Made by a program: the position numbers and the translations under genes
Assembly (NCBI RefSeq): GCF_039655865.1
Contig: NZ_JBBYXL010000006.1
Span: 186,001 to 250,000 of the forward strand
Direction: 5' to 3'
DNA: 64,000 nt
From: Prosthecobacter sp. SYSU 5D2
GTDB taxonomy: Bacteria > Verrucomicrobiota > Verrucomicrobiia > Verrucomicrobiales > Verrucomicrobiaceae
In this document: piece after piece, positions 1 through 8,935 of the stretch
How positions within the stretch are numbered: the first letter of the stretch is position 1
How the letters are laid out: each line of letters begins with the position of its first letter
The notes under the pieces: model-generated
What the model was told of the DNA's origin: nothing
The model's database searches: none
Seen by the model: the letters and a program-made list of their open reading frames with translations, nothing else

Positions 1-1127
1 GGAGGCGTTATGGGTTCGGCTTTTTTCACGGAGGGCTGGGTACCACCGGACGGACGTTTCTTCTTGGCAGGCCATTTCAAGGCGCTGCTCTCCAGGTGCG
101 TCCGTGCGCCGAGCATGTCCACCGCGCGTTGCAGGACGGTGTCCCGCAGGGCCGGGCGGTCATCTTCAAGCACCTCTCCGGCACTGCGACGGATGTAGGA
201 ATCGAGCTCGGGATTTTTCCGGGCGATGAGGGCCGCTTCGTTGTAGCGCAGGCGGCTGTGGTCAAACAGGCTGTCTTTGACCGGACCGGCGGCATCGAAA
301 ATCTGCCTCTTGACGCCCGCAGGCAGTTGCAGGGGAAAGTCCGGAGTCACCCCCACCCGGAATAGCGACCGATCATCTCCCAGCAGCATCTCCGCACGGG
401 CAAATCTCAGCAGCCACTGGCTGTCCAAAGGCAGGGTCTCATAGCTGACAGTGCCGCCCTTGGTCTTGCTGCCCACCAGCAGCGCCTGCTTCCGATCCTG
501 AAGCACCGCAGCTATGGTTTCTCCCAGATTGCAGGTTTCCTCATCCACCAGCAAAACCAACGGCTGCGTCCAGACCGGCTCACGGCTGGCGATGAAAAGC
601 TGAGCGTCCTCCCTGCCCACCTGCTTCAGCTTGAACAGCAGTTCGCCACGCGGAATGAAAAGGTCTAGCATGGCCGATGCGGTGGCGAAATTCCCTGCCG
701 GTGCGGCGCTGCGAAGGTCCAGGATCAGATAGGGCACTTTCTCGGCTTGGAACTTCTTCAAATGCGTCTCCATCTGCGCCACCTCGCCCTCCACAAAGTT
801 CAAAGGTCGCAGATAGGCGATCTGCGGCGTCAGCATCTCCGCCAGCAGGGTGCGTTTCATCAGCGGACGTTCCGACTCCACTTTGCTGACGAGCTCCGCC
901 CCCAGGTCCAGCCGCTCGAGCAGACCCTGAAAAGCGGCCCGGTTAAGTTCATCAAAGGTCAGTTCGCTGCCCCGGATGTATTCGCTCCGCAAGATCTGAA
1001 AGGCGGTCTGCACAGCGGTTTGCGACACCGCTTCCACCTTTTCCGGCAGGGCCACTTCTGCCGTTGGCACGGCCTCACTCGCCAGGGCAAAGCTGGCCAG
1101 GAAGGGCCATGTGAGCATCAGTTTCAT
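1..1127 (-). CDS. S41 (C-terminal processing) peptidase-like protein, 3' end outside window
   Basis: The minus-strand frame opens with ATG at 1127 and stays open to the window edge (at least 375 residues), so the C-terminus is missing. Residues 1-16 form a signal peptide, suggesting export. The middle (about 100-250) has the S41 tail-specific protease pattern: an IAYLRPLNF strand, an ILDLRS strand, a DLFIPRGE segment, and a VLLVDE...ETIAAVLQD block followed by LLVGSKTKGG. Two features are unusual. There is no room for a PDZ domain before the protease core. The nucleophile region reads TCNLGE where active members have T-A-S-A-x-E, placing Asn200 at the serine position, and the expected lysine position is Gly, with Lys223 nearby. 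I infer a degenerate, perhaps non-proteolytic, S41 fold. The last visible part is Lys/Pro-rich. The start overlaps the thiD stop in an ATGA, so the two genes are probably translationally coupled. Confidence 0.75.
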   Translation of the reverse strand, partial: MKLMLTWPFLASFALASEAVPTAEVALPEKVEAVSQTAVQTAFQILRSEYIRGSELTFDELNRAAFQGLLERLDLGAELVSKVESERPLMKRTLLAEMLTPQIAYLRPLNFVEGEVAQMETHLKKFQAEKVPYLILDLRSAAPAGNFATASAMLDLFIPRGELLFKLKQVGREDAQLFIASREPVWTQPLVLLVDEETCNLGETIAAVLQDRKQALLVGSKTKGGTVSYETLPLDSQWLLRFARAEMLLGDDRSLFRVGVTPDFPLQLPAGVKRQIFDAAGPVKDSLFDHSRLRYNEAALIARKNPELDSYIRRSAGEVLEDDRPALRDTVLQRAVDMLGARTHLESSALKWPAKKKRPSGGTQPSVKKAEPITP

Positions 1128-1930
1128 AGGCTGGAATTCTTCAGATGGTTCAAAGCATGTACGCTGCCATGGCCGCCATCCCACACATAATAATCTGCGA
1201 TTGCCGCGCTGACATACTTTTTCGCCGAGGCCACGGCTTCCTCCAGCGGCAGTCCCCTGCCCAGCCCGGTGGCGATGGCAGCCGAATACGTGCAACCCGT
1301 GCCGTGCGTCTGCACCCCGGTGATGCGTGGTGAGGTGAACCAGTTTAGCTCCCCCTTTGTACAGAGGACATCCGCCGCTTCCCCCTCCAGGTGCCCGCCT
1401 TTCAGCAGCACCGCCGTGCCATACTCTGCCGCCAGCTCCTTCACACACACCAGCATGTCCTCCAGCGTGCGCACCGCCCGCCCCCAAAGCACTCCTGCCT
1501 CATCCATGTTGGGCGTGATGACCGTGGCCAGCGGCAGCAGCCTTAGCCGCACGGCCTCAATGGCATCATCCTGCAGCAGCTTGCCCCCGCCCGTGGCCAC
1601 CATGACCGGATCCACGACCAAAGGCAACCCCGCAGCGGCCAGGGCGGACCAGCTTTCCACCACCGCCTCCACCTGCGCCCGCCCGCCCAGCATGCCGGTT
1701 TTCGCCGCCGCGATGGGATAGCCCTCAAAAAGCACGCGGATCTGGTCCGACACCAGTTCCGCTTCCAGCAGCCTCACCAGGGAAACTCTGCCAGGCGTCT
1801 CTGAAACCACGCTCGTCAGGGCATTCAGCGCGTAGCCCCCAAGGGCAGAAATTGCCTTCAAATCCGCTTGTACACCGGCCCCGCAACAAGAGTCGGAACC
1901 GGCAATGGTCAGGATAGGAGGGGGAGACAT
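1124..1930 (-). CDS. thiD: Hydroxymethylpyrimidine/phosphomethylpyrimidine kinase ThiD
   Basis: ThiD phosphorylates HMP and then HMP-P to give HMP-PP, the pyrimidine half of thiamine, in the cytoplasm. The 268-residue product has the normal family length and ribokinase-like motifs. These are the N-terminal GSDS...GAGVQADLKA substrate and nucleotide loop, VVDPVMVATGG in the middle, LLKGGH, and the catalytic anion-hole block THGTGCTYSAAIA near residue 212. The first loop reads SCCGAG where many homologues have SSGGAG, a small variation. No other thiamine gene is in view. The only partner is the S41-like gene that overlaps its stop codon by four bases, and nothing in that protein suggests a thiamine role. 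The start at 1930 is the first ATG and puts the GSDS motif at residues 11-14, as expected. Confidence 0.93.
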   Translation of the reverse strand: MSPPPILTIAGSDSCCGAGVQADLKAISALGGYALNALTSVVSETPGRVSLVRLLEAELVSDQIRVLFEGYPIAAAKTGMLGGRAQVEAVVESWSALAAAGLPLVVDPVMVATGGGKLLQDDAIEAVRLRLLPLATVITPNMDEAGVLWGRAVRTLEDMLVCVKELAAEYGTAVLLKGGHLEGEAADVLCTKGELNWFTSPRITGVQTHGTGCTYSAAIATGLGRGLPLEEAVASAKKYVSAAIADYYVWDGGHGSVHALNHLKNSSL

Positions 1931-2062
1931 GGGGAGCAGTCAACGATGGGCACCTCTCCACGTCAAGCCCACCTTGATCCAGCGTCCCAGCCTTTCATCC
2001 GCTCACACGGCCCCCAGACCCCCTCTTGACCTTTTCCCGCCTACCCTTACTCTGTATTCACT

Positions 2063-2449
2063 ATGAATGTCCGCTTCGAGCATCTGACCGGCCTCTCCGT
2101 GACTGTGGATGAGGTGCAGTATGACCCGACGCGGCCCGCCCCGCCGGACCGGCCCCATCCCTTCGTCTATCACGTCTCCATCCACAACGCCTCCCAGGAG
2201 ACCGTGAACATCTTTGGCCGCAAATGGATCGTCCGCGACACGGATGGTGATACCCTCGTTGTCGAAGGCGACGGCGTTGTCGGTCAGTTCCCCAAGCTGG
2301 AGCCCGGCCAGACTTTCAGCTACAATTCCTACCATGTGATCAAGGCGGAAAGCACCGCCTCCGGCTCCTTCTTTGGTACCACCACACAGGGCCGCCCGGT
2401 CTGCGCCCGTATCCCCGGGTTTGACATGCATCCGCCTTTGCTCGCCTGA
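2063..2449 (+). CDS. apaG: ApaG family protein (DUF525)
   Basis: A 128-residue single-domain protein, the usual ApaG length. It shows the family's fibronectin-like beta sandwich signatures: VYHVSIHNASQETVNIFGRKWIV in the first half, then D-G-D and VVGQFPKLEPGQTFSYNSY, and a GSFFG turn near residue 107. ApaG is associated with Co2+/Mg2+ tolerance in enterobacteria, but its biochemical function is not settled; related domains occur in F-box proteins and PDIP38. The gene is transcribed away from thiD and stands alone. The 170 bases after it contain no gene that I can support. Confidence 0.92.
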   Translation: MNVRFEHLTGLSVTVDEVQYDPTRPAPPDRPHPFVYHVSIHNASQETVNIFGRKWIVRDTDGDTLVVEGDGVVGQFPKLEPGQTFSYNSYHVIKAESTASGSFFGTTTQGRPVCARIPGFDMHPPLLA

Positions 2450-2623
2450 CACAGGCCTGGTAGTTACAGCCAGCATAGAAGACGGCCATGACGGCCAAGG
2501 GGATCTGCTCCAATCTTTGGCTGACGCCCAGGCCACAGCTTCTCCGTGAATAAAAGATCACTGAACACCCCAAGAGATCGGCTTGTCTCCCGTCATGCGC
2601 TTTGGTAGAACCCACCCTGCGGT

Positions 2624-5600
2624 ATGAAACATTTTCTCTGGCTCCCCCTCGTCGTCCTTCTCATGCCCACCCTCAGCCAAGCCCAGACGGTCCAAGAGAC
2701 TGAAAAGCGGATGGAGGCGCTCATCCAAGAGGGCAATCATCGCGAAGCAGCGGACCTGGGGAAAAAGACGCTGCTTTCACCAGCAGGGACTCCTCGCCTA
2801 CTTGAGCTTACCACCCAAGCCCTGCGGGATTTGCAGGCATTCCCAGAGCAAGAGGAAGTGATTGAAGGTGCCGTCAAAACGCATTCTCAAAGCTGGCAGA
2901 TGCTACTTGCAGCAGGCCAAAGTTACAGGGGTCTGCCGCATGGAGGGATGCTGGTGGATGGCAAATTTGAGCGCGGACATCATCGGTGGGTCCGGGGCGG
3001 CGGCAGCTTTGTGCAGACGCAGCTACGCGACCGGGTGCGGACCCTGCAGCTCTTTGAAGCAGCGTGGAAGGCACTGCCTGCGGATGCGGATTCTTCAGCC
3101 AAAACCACCGTGCTGATGGACCTTTCTTCGGCCCTAAGCCAGAATCAATATGGCACTCCCCAGGCGTGGACGCTGCAACATCTGACTGACTTGACCACCC
3201 TGCCGGATTATGATGACCAAAGCGGCCTGGACAGTCCAGCCAGCGGTTACCCGGTGGATGCCGAAGGGAATCCCGTTTACTTCAAAGCGGCTGAATCCTG
3301 GGCCACCGCGCAGAGTGATGGTGAGCGCCTGTTTTGGGTCATGGAAGAGCAGGCACGGATTTCAGGCGATCCCCATGCCGGGATCGCTGAACGCGCCGCC
3401 CTGGCCAAGAGCTGGTTTTCCGTACGCAGCATTGCCGAAATGGGCTTCCGGTTCAGCAACGATGAGGAAGAACCTTCCCGGCGCGATGGCATCGCGGCGC
3501 TGCAGACTTTGAATGATGATGAAACGGTAGTGAAGTTAGCAACCGGACCGAAGCGGCTGACGCTGCCGCCGGAGTGGAATTTTATGAAGCTTTTCAAAGG
3601 CCTGGCGAGTGATCCAAATGAAAAGCAAATTAAAAGAGCAGAGGCCTGGCAGACATTGGCGGACGAGTGGACCGACCGCCGTCAATACCCCAAGGCAGTG
3701 GAGGCCCTGAAGAACGGCATCTCAGTTCTTCCAAGACTAAATGAAAAAGACCAAAAGCTGCTGGATGCGCGGCTCAAGGGGGCTCAGCCAAGCCTACTTC
3801 CGCCTTTGGTGGACCCGGACTCATTCAACTCATTAGAGTCCTCCCTGGTAGCAACCCTGTCTGAGGCTATTCATCAAATCACCGCTCCGCAAGGCGACTT
3901 CGATCCTCTCCCTCCCCAGGCCGCTGGAAGCGAAGCGAAGTTGACCCTCACCTTTCGTAATGCCACGCAGATTCAAATGATCGCAAGGAGAGTGGATGTC
4001 GTCAAGCTGTTGGCAGATACGGAAGCTTACCTGCGCTCCTCTCCGCAGCAGCAGGACTGGCAGAAAGCCAACGTAGCCAATATTGGCCAGCGTCTTTTAC
4101 AAGAAGGTGGAGACAAGTATCTCATCGGTGAAGCAGTAACCTGGAAGCATAAGCTGGAACCACGTGAGAATCACTGGGACCGCCGGGTGAGCGTGCCCAC
4201 ACCACTGAAAGAAACTGGCGCTTGGCTGGTGGAGGGCAGCTTTGAAGGCGGGCACAAAACGCGCGCGCTGCTGTGGCTGGAGAGCCTGGTCATCGCACAC
4301 ACGAAACAGGAAGGTGCGGGTCATTATTACATCGCCGATGCCGTCACCGGAGCACCCGTGGCCGGAGCAACGGTGCGGTTTTTTGGCTATAAACGGGAAT
4401 GGACGGACCGCCGCCGCGATAATAGGCCAATATTAAAATACAGCTTCAAAGACTTCCAAGTGACGTCCGATGATAACGGGCAAGTCAAGGCGAAGGACAG
4501 CCAGGTGAATGAATACCAGTGGCTTATCCAGGCGAAGAGTGCTGAGGGCCGGCTGGCCTACCTGGGTTTTGAGCATCTTTACTTTGGCGGCGGGCGTGAC
4601 CGGTTCGATGAACAAACGCGGCTCTACACCATCACGGACAGGCCCGTTTACCGGCCCGGCCAGGAGGTGAAGTGGAAGGCCTGGGCACGCCGTGTGGGCT
4701 ATGATCCGAAGGTGGATACCAACAAGTATGCAGGTGCCAGCATTGAGGTCGTCATCACCGATCCGCGTGGTGAAGAGCTTTTAAAAAAAATCTACAGGTC
4801 CGATGACTCCGGGGCCATTGACGATGTACTGACGCTGGGAGATGAAGCCACGCTGGGCCAGTATCAGGTGCGGATGGAAGCGAAGCGCATGCTGCGCGGC
4901 AGCGAGTATCTGGGCAGCCATTCCTTCCGCGTCGAAGAGTATAAAAAACCGGAGTTTGAGGTGAAGGTGGATGCTCCCACCACCCCCGTGGCGCTGGGCG
5001 ACAGCTTCGAGATGAAGATCAAGGCGGACTACTACTTCGGCGGTCCGGTGAAACAGGGGAAGGTGAAGTACAAAGTGCAGCGCAGCCCGCACACGGACCG
5101 CTGGTTTCCCATGGGCCGCTGGGACTGGCTTTTCGGGGCCGGATACGGCTGGCGGGCCAATTATTACTCTTGGTATCCGGGATCGGAAAAGTGGTGCTTC
5201 TGCATTCCGCGTTATCCGTGGGTCCAGTGGCAGTCCGAGCCGCCGGAACTCGTGGCTGAAGGGGAATCGCCGCTGAATGCGGACGGTATTTTCACGGTGA
5301 AGGTTGACACCGCGCTGGCCAAGGAGCTCCATGGCAATGAAGACCACCGTTATGCCATCGAGGCCGAAGTCACGGATGAAAGCCGCCGCACCATTTTTGG
5401 CAGCGGCAGCGTGCTCGCCGCCCGGCGTCCGTTTGAAGTTTATGTCTCCCTGGACCGGGGTTATTATCAGGCTGGGGAAGAAGGAAAAGTCACTGTCCAT
5501 GCCCGCACCCTGGATGGGCGTGAGGTCAAGGCCAGCGGTGAATTGACGCTCTTCCGCATCACTTATGACAAGGATGGCAAGCCGAGTGAGGAGGCGGTTC

Positions 5601-8600
5601 ATACGGCGGAATTGAAGCTTGGGGGCGAGGAGGCCAAACCCCAGTTGGGGCCCAACTGGACTACTATCACCTTCGCCCGCAGCGGCCAGTATCGCGTCTC
5701 TGCGAAACTTAAAGACGAAGCAGGTCATGAGATCGAAGGCATCAGCTTTATCACCGTCCGGGGCGAAGGATTCGATGAGGGCAAAGACTTCCGTTTTGAT
5801 GACCTGGAACTCATCACTCAAAAGGACGAATACGAGCCAGGTGAAGAGGTGGAGATCACGCTAAACACGGACCAGCCCGGCAGTACTGTGGCCTTGTTTT
5901 TGCGCACGCAAAACGGCGTCTATCCTGATCCCGTGTGGATCAAGCTCGAGGGCAAAAGCACCACCCACCGTTTCAAGTTAAGCGAGGCCGACCAGCCCAA
6001 TATTTTCCTGGATGCCTACACCGTCAGCCAAGCCCGTGTGCATCAGGTCACCCGCCAGATCATCATCCCGCCGAAGAAACGCATCGCCACGGTGGAGCTA
6101 ACGCCGGACAGTGAAACTTACCTGCCCGGCCAGGGCTCCAAAGTGAAGGTTCTGGTCAAAGACCAGGACGGAAAACCCTTTGTGGGAAAGGTCGTCCTGA
6201 CCGCCTATGATAAGGCCCTGGAATACATCTCCGGCGGCAGCAATCAGGAAGACATCCGCCCCTTCTTCTGGGGCTGGAAGCGCAGCCACTATCCGCAGGT
6301 CAGCGATTCGCTGCATGCCTTGCAGAATGGACTGCGCAAAGGCGATGAGCCTTGGATGGCACCGCTGGGGGTGTTTGGCGGCAGTGTCGCGGATGATGGG
6401 ATTTTATTGGGCGGAGTGGGCAATGTTTATAATGGTCGCTCCCAGAGCAGCATGCGGCGCGGTGGAATGAAGTTATTAGAAGGTGGTTTGCATGAAGAAT
6501 TATCAGCCCCGATGGCCTCAGCCGCGCCTGCACCGGACTCGGCAATGCCCCCTGCCGATATGTTTTCAAAGGACAATGCCGCTGGAGGTGAAACCGATGG
6601 CCCCCAACCAATGATCCGCAGCAACCTCGCGGACAGTGCGGTGTGGATCGCGGACTTCACCACGGATGAGAAAGGCGAAGGCGAGTTCAGCTTTAACCTG
6701 CCGGATAACCTCACCACCTGGAAGCTGCGCGCCTGGGTCATGGGGCCATCTACTCAGGTCGGCGAGGCAGGTGTGGAAGTCATCACGCGGAAGAACTTGA
6801 TGGTTAGGCTTCAGGCCCCGCGTTTCTTTGTGGAGAAGGATGAGGTGGTCATCTCCGCCAATGTGCATAACGAAATGGATGTGAAGCAGAGCGTGAAAGC
6901 GGTGCTGGAATTCGAAGGCGGGGTGCTGGAGTTTGTGAACGCGGACGAGGGCGTCCGCACTTCGGTGACCATCGCTGCGCATGGCGAAAAAAGTTTCGAC
7001 TGGCGGGTCAAGGTGACGGGCGAAGGCGAGGCAAAGATCCGCGTCAAAGCTCTGGCACAAAAGGACAGCGACGCCATGGAGATGACCTTTCCGGCCTACA
7101 TCCACGGCATGTTGAAAACCGATGCCTGGAGCCTGGCCCTGCGGCCGGATCAGGCCAGCGGCAAGATCACCTTCAAAGTGCCAGCCGAGCGCAAGCCGGA
7201 GCAATCCCGCCTGGAAGTGCGCTACTCCCCCACCCTGGCCATGGCCCTGGTGGATGCGCTGCCCTATCTGGTGGACTACCCCTATGGCTGCACGGAGCAG
7301 ACGCTAAATCGCTTTGTCCCTACCATCATCACCCTGGGCGTCATCAAGGACCTTGGCGTCGATTTGAAGGACGTGCGCGACAAGCTGACCAATCTGAATG
7401 CCCAGGAGATCGGCAAACCTGAAGACCGCGCCAAACGCTGGCAAAACAGGAATCAGAAAAAGGTGCCCGTCTTTGATGAAGACGAAGTCAAAAAGATGGC
7501 CAAGACTGGCATGGCCCGGCTGGAGGCCATGCGTGGCAGCGATGATGGCTGGGGCTGGTTCCCTGGTGGTCGCCAGTCCTCACCGCACATCACGGCCATT
7601 GTCATGCATGGTCTGAAAGCAGCGGAGCGCACCGGCTTTGATATCAATGACGGCCTCCTCCGCAATGGTGCCAACTGGCTCGCCCAGCATGAGACGGAGC
7701 AACTCCGCCGCCTGGCCCTGCCGGAAAAGGACAAGCAGCACAAATCCGCCCCGGACAACCTGGATGCGCTGATCCACAGCGTGCTCGTGGAATACCAGGC
7801 GGGTAACAAGTCCATGCGCGACCAGCTTTATGAAAAACGCGACCGCCTCTCCCGCTACAACCTGGCCCTGCTTGGCCTAACCTGTCATGCGGTCGAAGAG
7901 AAAGACCGGCGCGACATGTGCCTGCGGAATTTGAAACAGTTCCTCAAGCAGGACGACGAAAACCAGACTGCCTACCTGGAACTGCCTCAGGGCGGTTGGT
8001 GGTGGTACTGGTATGAAGACCAGATCGAAACCCAGGCCGCCTTCCTGCGCCTGCTCGTCGCTGCAGAACCCAAGGGCGAAACGGCCGCCCGCATCGCCAA
8101 ATACCTGCTCAACAACCGACGCAACGGCACCTACTGGAACAGCACCAAGGACACCGCCGCCGTCATTGAGGCTCTGGCCGTTTTTGCCAAAGCCAGCGGC
8201 GAATCGAATCCTAACCAGACCGTGGAAGTCCTGGTGGATGGCAAGTCGGTGAAGAAGGTGGAGATCACCAAAGAGAACCTCTTCACCTTTGACGGCAGCC
8301 TGGTCATCGAAGGTGCCAATCTCACCACCGGCGAGCACACCGTGGAGCTGCGCAAGCTGGGTGCCTCCCCGCTGTATGCGAATGCCTACCTGACCGTCTT
8401 TTCCCAGGAAGACATGATCCCCGCCGCCGGTCTGGAAGTGAAAGCCCGACGCAAGTTTTACAAACTCATTGAGGAGAAACCCGAGCAGCAGGTCGCCGGA
8501 TCACGCGGCCAGGTGGTCACCCAGCGCGGCCTGAAATACCGCCGCGAGGAGATTGCCAGCGATGCGCCAATCAAGAGTGGCGACCTCATCGAAATCGAGC

Positions 8601-8905
8601 TCTCCATTGACAGCAAAAACGACTATGAATACGTGCTCATTGAGGACATGAAACCCGCCGGATTCGAGCCGGTGAAAGTGCAGAGCGGCTGGGTCTATGA
8701 AGGCCTGCCCGCCTACCAGGAATTCCGAGATGAAAAGGTGGCCTTCTTTGCCGAGCGCCTCCCCCGTGGCACCCACAACCTGAGCTACCGCGTGAAAGCC
8801 GAAATCCCCGGCCGCTTCAGCGCCCTGCCCACCAAAGTAGAGGCCATGTATGCGCCGGAACTCAAAGGCAACTCCGCCGAATGGAAAGCGCGGATTGGGG
8901 AGTGA
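2624..8905 (+). CDS. Bacterial alpha-2-macroglobulin family protein with intact thioester motif
   Basis: A 2,093-residue exported protein. Residues 1-21 are a signal peptide ending SQA, with no lipobox, so the product is probably soluble or loosely bound in the periplasm, unlike lipoprotein YfhM of E. coli. A helical, repeat-like N-terminal part (about 25-480) precedes the macroglobulin domains. Near residue 671 is TDRPVYRPGQ, the classic MG2-type signature. Around 1336 starts the AVWIADFTTDEKGEGEF...LTTWKLRAW block of the A2M domain. The thioester site is YPYGCTEQ, with the cysteine at residue 1556 and the glutamine three residues later, followed by the helical thioester domain to about 1870 and a C-terminal receptor-domain-like region. 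Family members trap proteases by covalent attachment. The usual partner, penicillin-binding protein 1C, is not adjacent. The neighbour is a cell-wall amidase on the other strand. Confidence 0.93.
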   Translation: MKHFLWLPLVVLLMPTLSQAQTVQETEKRMEALIQEGNHREAADLGKKTLLSPAGTPRLLELTTQALRDLQAFPEQEEVIEGAVKTHSQSWQMLLAAGQSYRGLPHGGMLVDGKFERGHHRWVRGGGSFVQTQLRDRVRTLQLFEAAWKALPADADSSAKTTVLMDLSSALSQNQYGTPQAWTLQHLTDLTTLPDYDDQSGLDSPASGYPVDAEGNPVYFKAAESWATAQSDGERLFWVMEEQARISGDPHAGIAERAALAKSWFSVRSIAEMGFRFSNDEEEPSRRDGIAALQTLNDDETVVKLATGPKRLTLPPEWNFMKLFKGLASDPNEKQIKRAEAWQTLADEWTDRRQYPKAVEALKNGISVLPRLNEKDQKLLDARLKGAQPSLLPPLVDPDSFNSLESSLVATLSEAIHQITAPQGDFDPLPPQAAGSEAKLTLTFRNATQIQMIARRVDVVKLLADTEAYLRSSPQQQDWQKANVANIGQRLLQEGGDKYLIGEAVTWKHKLEPRENHWDRRVSVPTPLKETGAWLVEGSFEGGHKTRALLWLESLVIAHTKQEGAGHYYIADAVTGAPVAGATVRFFGYKREWTDRRRDNRPILKYSFKDFQVTSDDNGQVKAKDSQVNEYQWLIQAKSAEGRLAYLGFEHLYFGGGRDRFDEQTRLYTITDRPVYRPGQEVKWKAWARRVGYDPKVDTNKYAGASIEVVITDPRGEELLKKIYRSDDSGAIDDVLTLGDEATLGQYQVRMEAKRMLRGSEYLGSHSFRVEEYKKPEFEVKVDAPTTPVALGDSFEMKIKADYYFGGPVKQGKVKYKVQRSPHTDRWFPMGRWDWLFGAGYGWRANYYSWYPGSEKWCFCIPRYPWVQWQSEPPELVAEGESPLNADGIFTVKVDTALAKELHGNEDHRYAIEAEVTDESRRTIFGSGSVLAARRPFEVYVSLDRGYYQAGEEGKVTVHARTLDGREVKASGELTLFRITYDKDGKPSEEAVHTAELKLGGEEAKPQLGPNWTTITFARSGQYRVSAKLKDEAGHEIEGISFITVRGEGFDEGKDFRFDDLELITQKDEYEPGEEVEITLNTDQPGSTVALFLRTQNGVYPDPVWIKLEGKSTTHRFKLSEADQPNIFLDAYTVSQARVHQVTRQIIIPPKKRIATVELTPDSETYLPGQGSKVKVLVKDQDGKPFVGKVVLTAYDKALEYISGGSNQEDIRPFFWGWKRSHYPQVSDSLHALQNGLRKGDEPWMAPLGVFGGSVADDGILLGGVGNVYNGRSQSSMRRGGMKLLEGGLHEELSAPMASAAPAPDSAMPPADMFSKDNAAGGETDGPQPMIRSNLADSAVWIADFTTDEKGEGEFSFNLPDNLTTWKLRAWVMGPSTQVGEAGVEVITRKNLMVRLQAPRFFVEKDEVVISANVHNEMDVKQSVKAVLEFEGGVLEFVNADEGVRTSVTIAAHGEKSFDWRVKVTGEGEAKIRVKALAQKDSDAMEMTFPAYIHGMLKTDAWSLALRPDQASGKITFKVPAERKPEQSRLEVRYSPTLAMALVDALPYLVDYPYGCTEQTLNRFVPTIITLGVIKDLGVDLKDVRDKLTNLNAQEIGKPEDRAKRWQNRNQKKVPVFDEDEVKKMAKTGMARLEAMRGSDDGWGWFPGGRQSSPHITAIVMHGLKAAERTGFDINDGLLRNGANWLAQHETEQLRRLALPEKDKQHKSAPDNLDALIHSVLVEYQAGNKSMRDQLYEKRDRLSRYNLALLGLTCHAVEEKDRRDMCLRNLKQFLKQDDENQTAYLELPQGGWWWYWYEDQIETQAAFLRLLVAAEPKGETAARIAKYLLNNRRNGTYWNSTKDTAAVIEALAVFAKASGESNPNQTVEVLVDGKSVKKVEITKENLFTFDGSLVIEGANLTTGEHTVELRKLGASPLYANAYLTVFSQEDMIPAAGLEVKARRKFYKLIEEKPEQQVAGSRGQVVTQRGLKYRREEIASDAPIKSGDLIEIELSIDSKNDYEYVLIEDMKPAGFEPVKVQSGWVYEGLPAYQEFRDEKVAFFAERLPRGTHNLSYRVKAEIPGRFSALPTKVEAMYAPELKGNSAEWKARIGE

Positions 8906-8935
8906 CCGCCGCGAAACTTCCCTTGCCTTCCCCTC

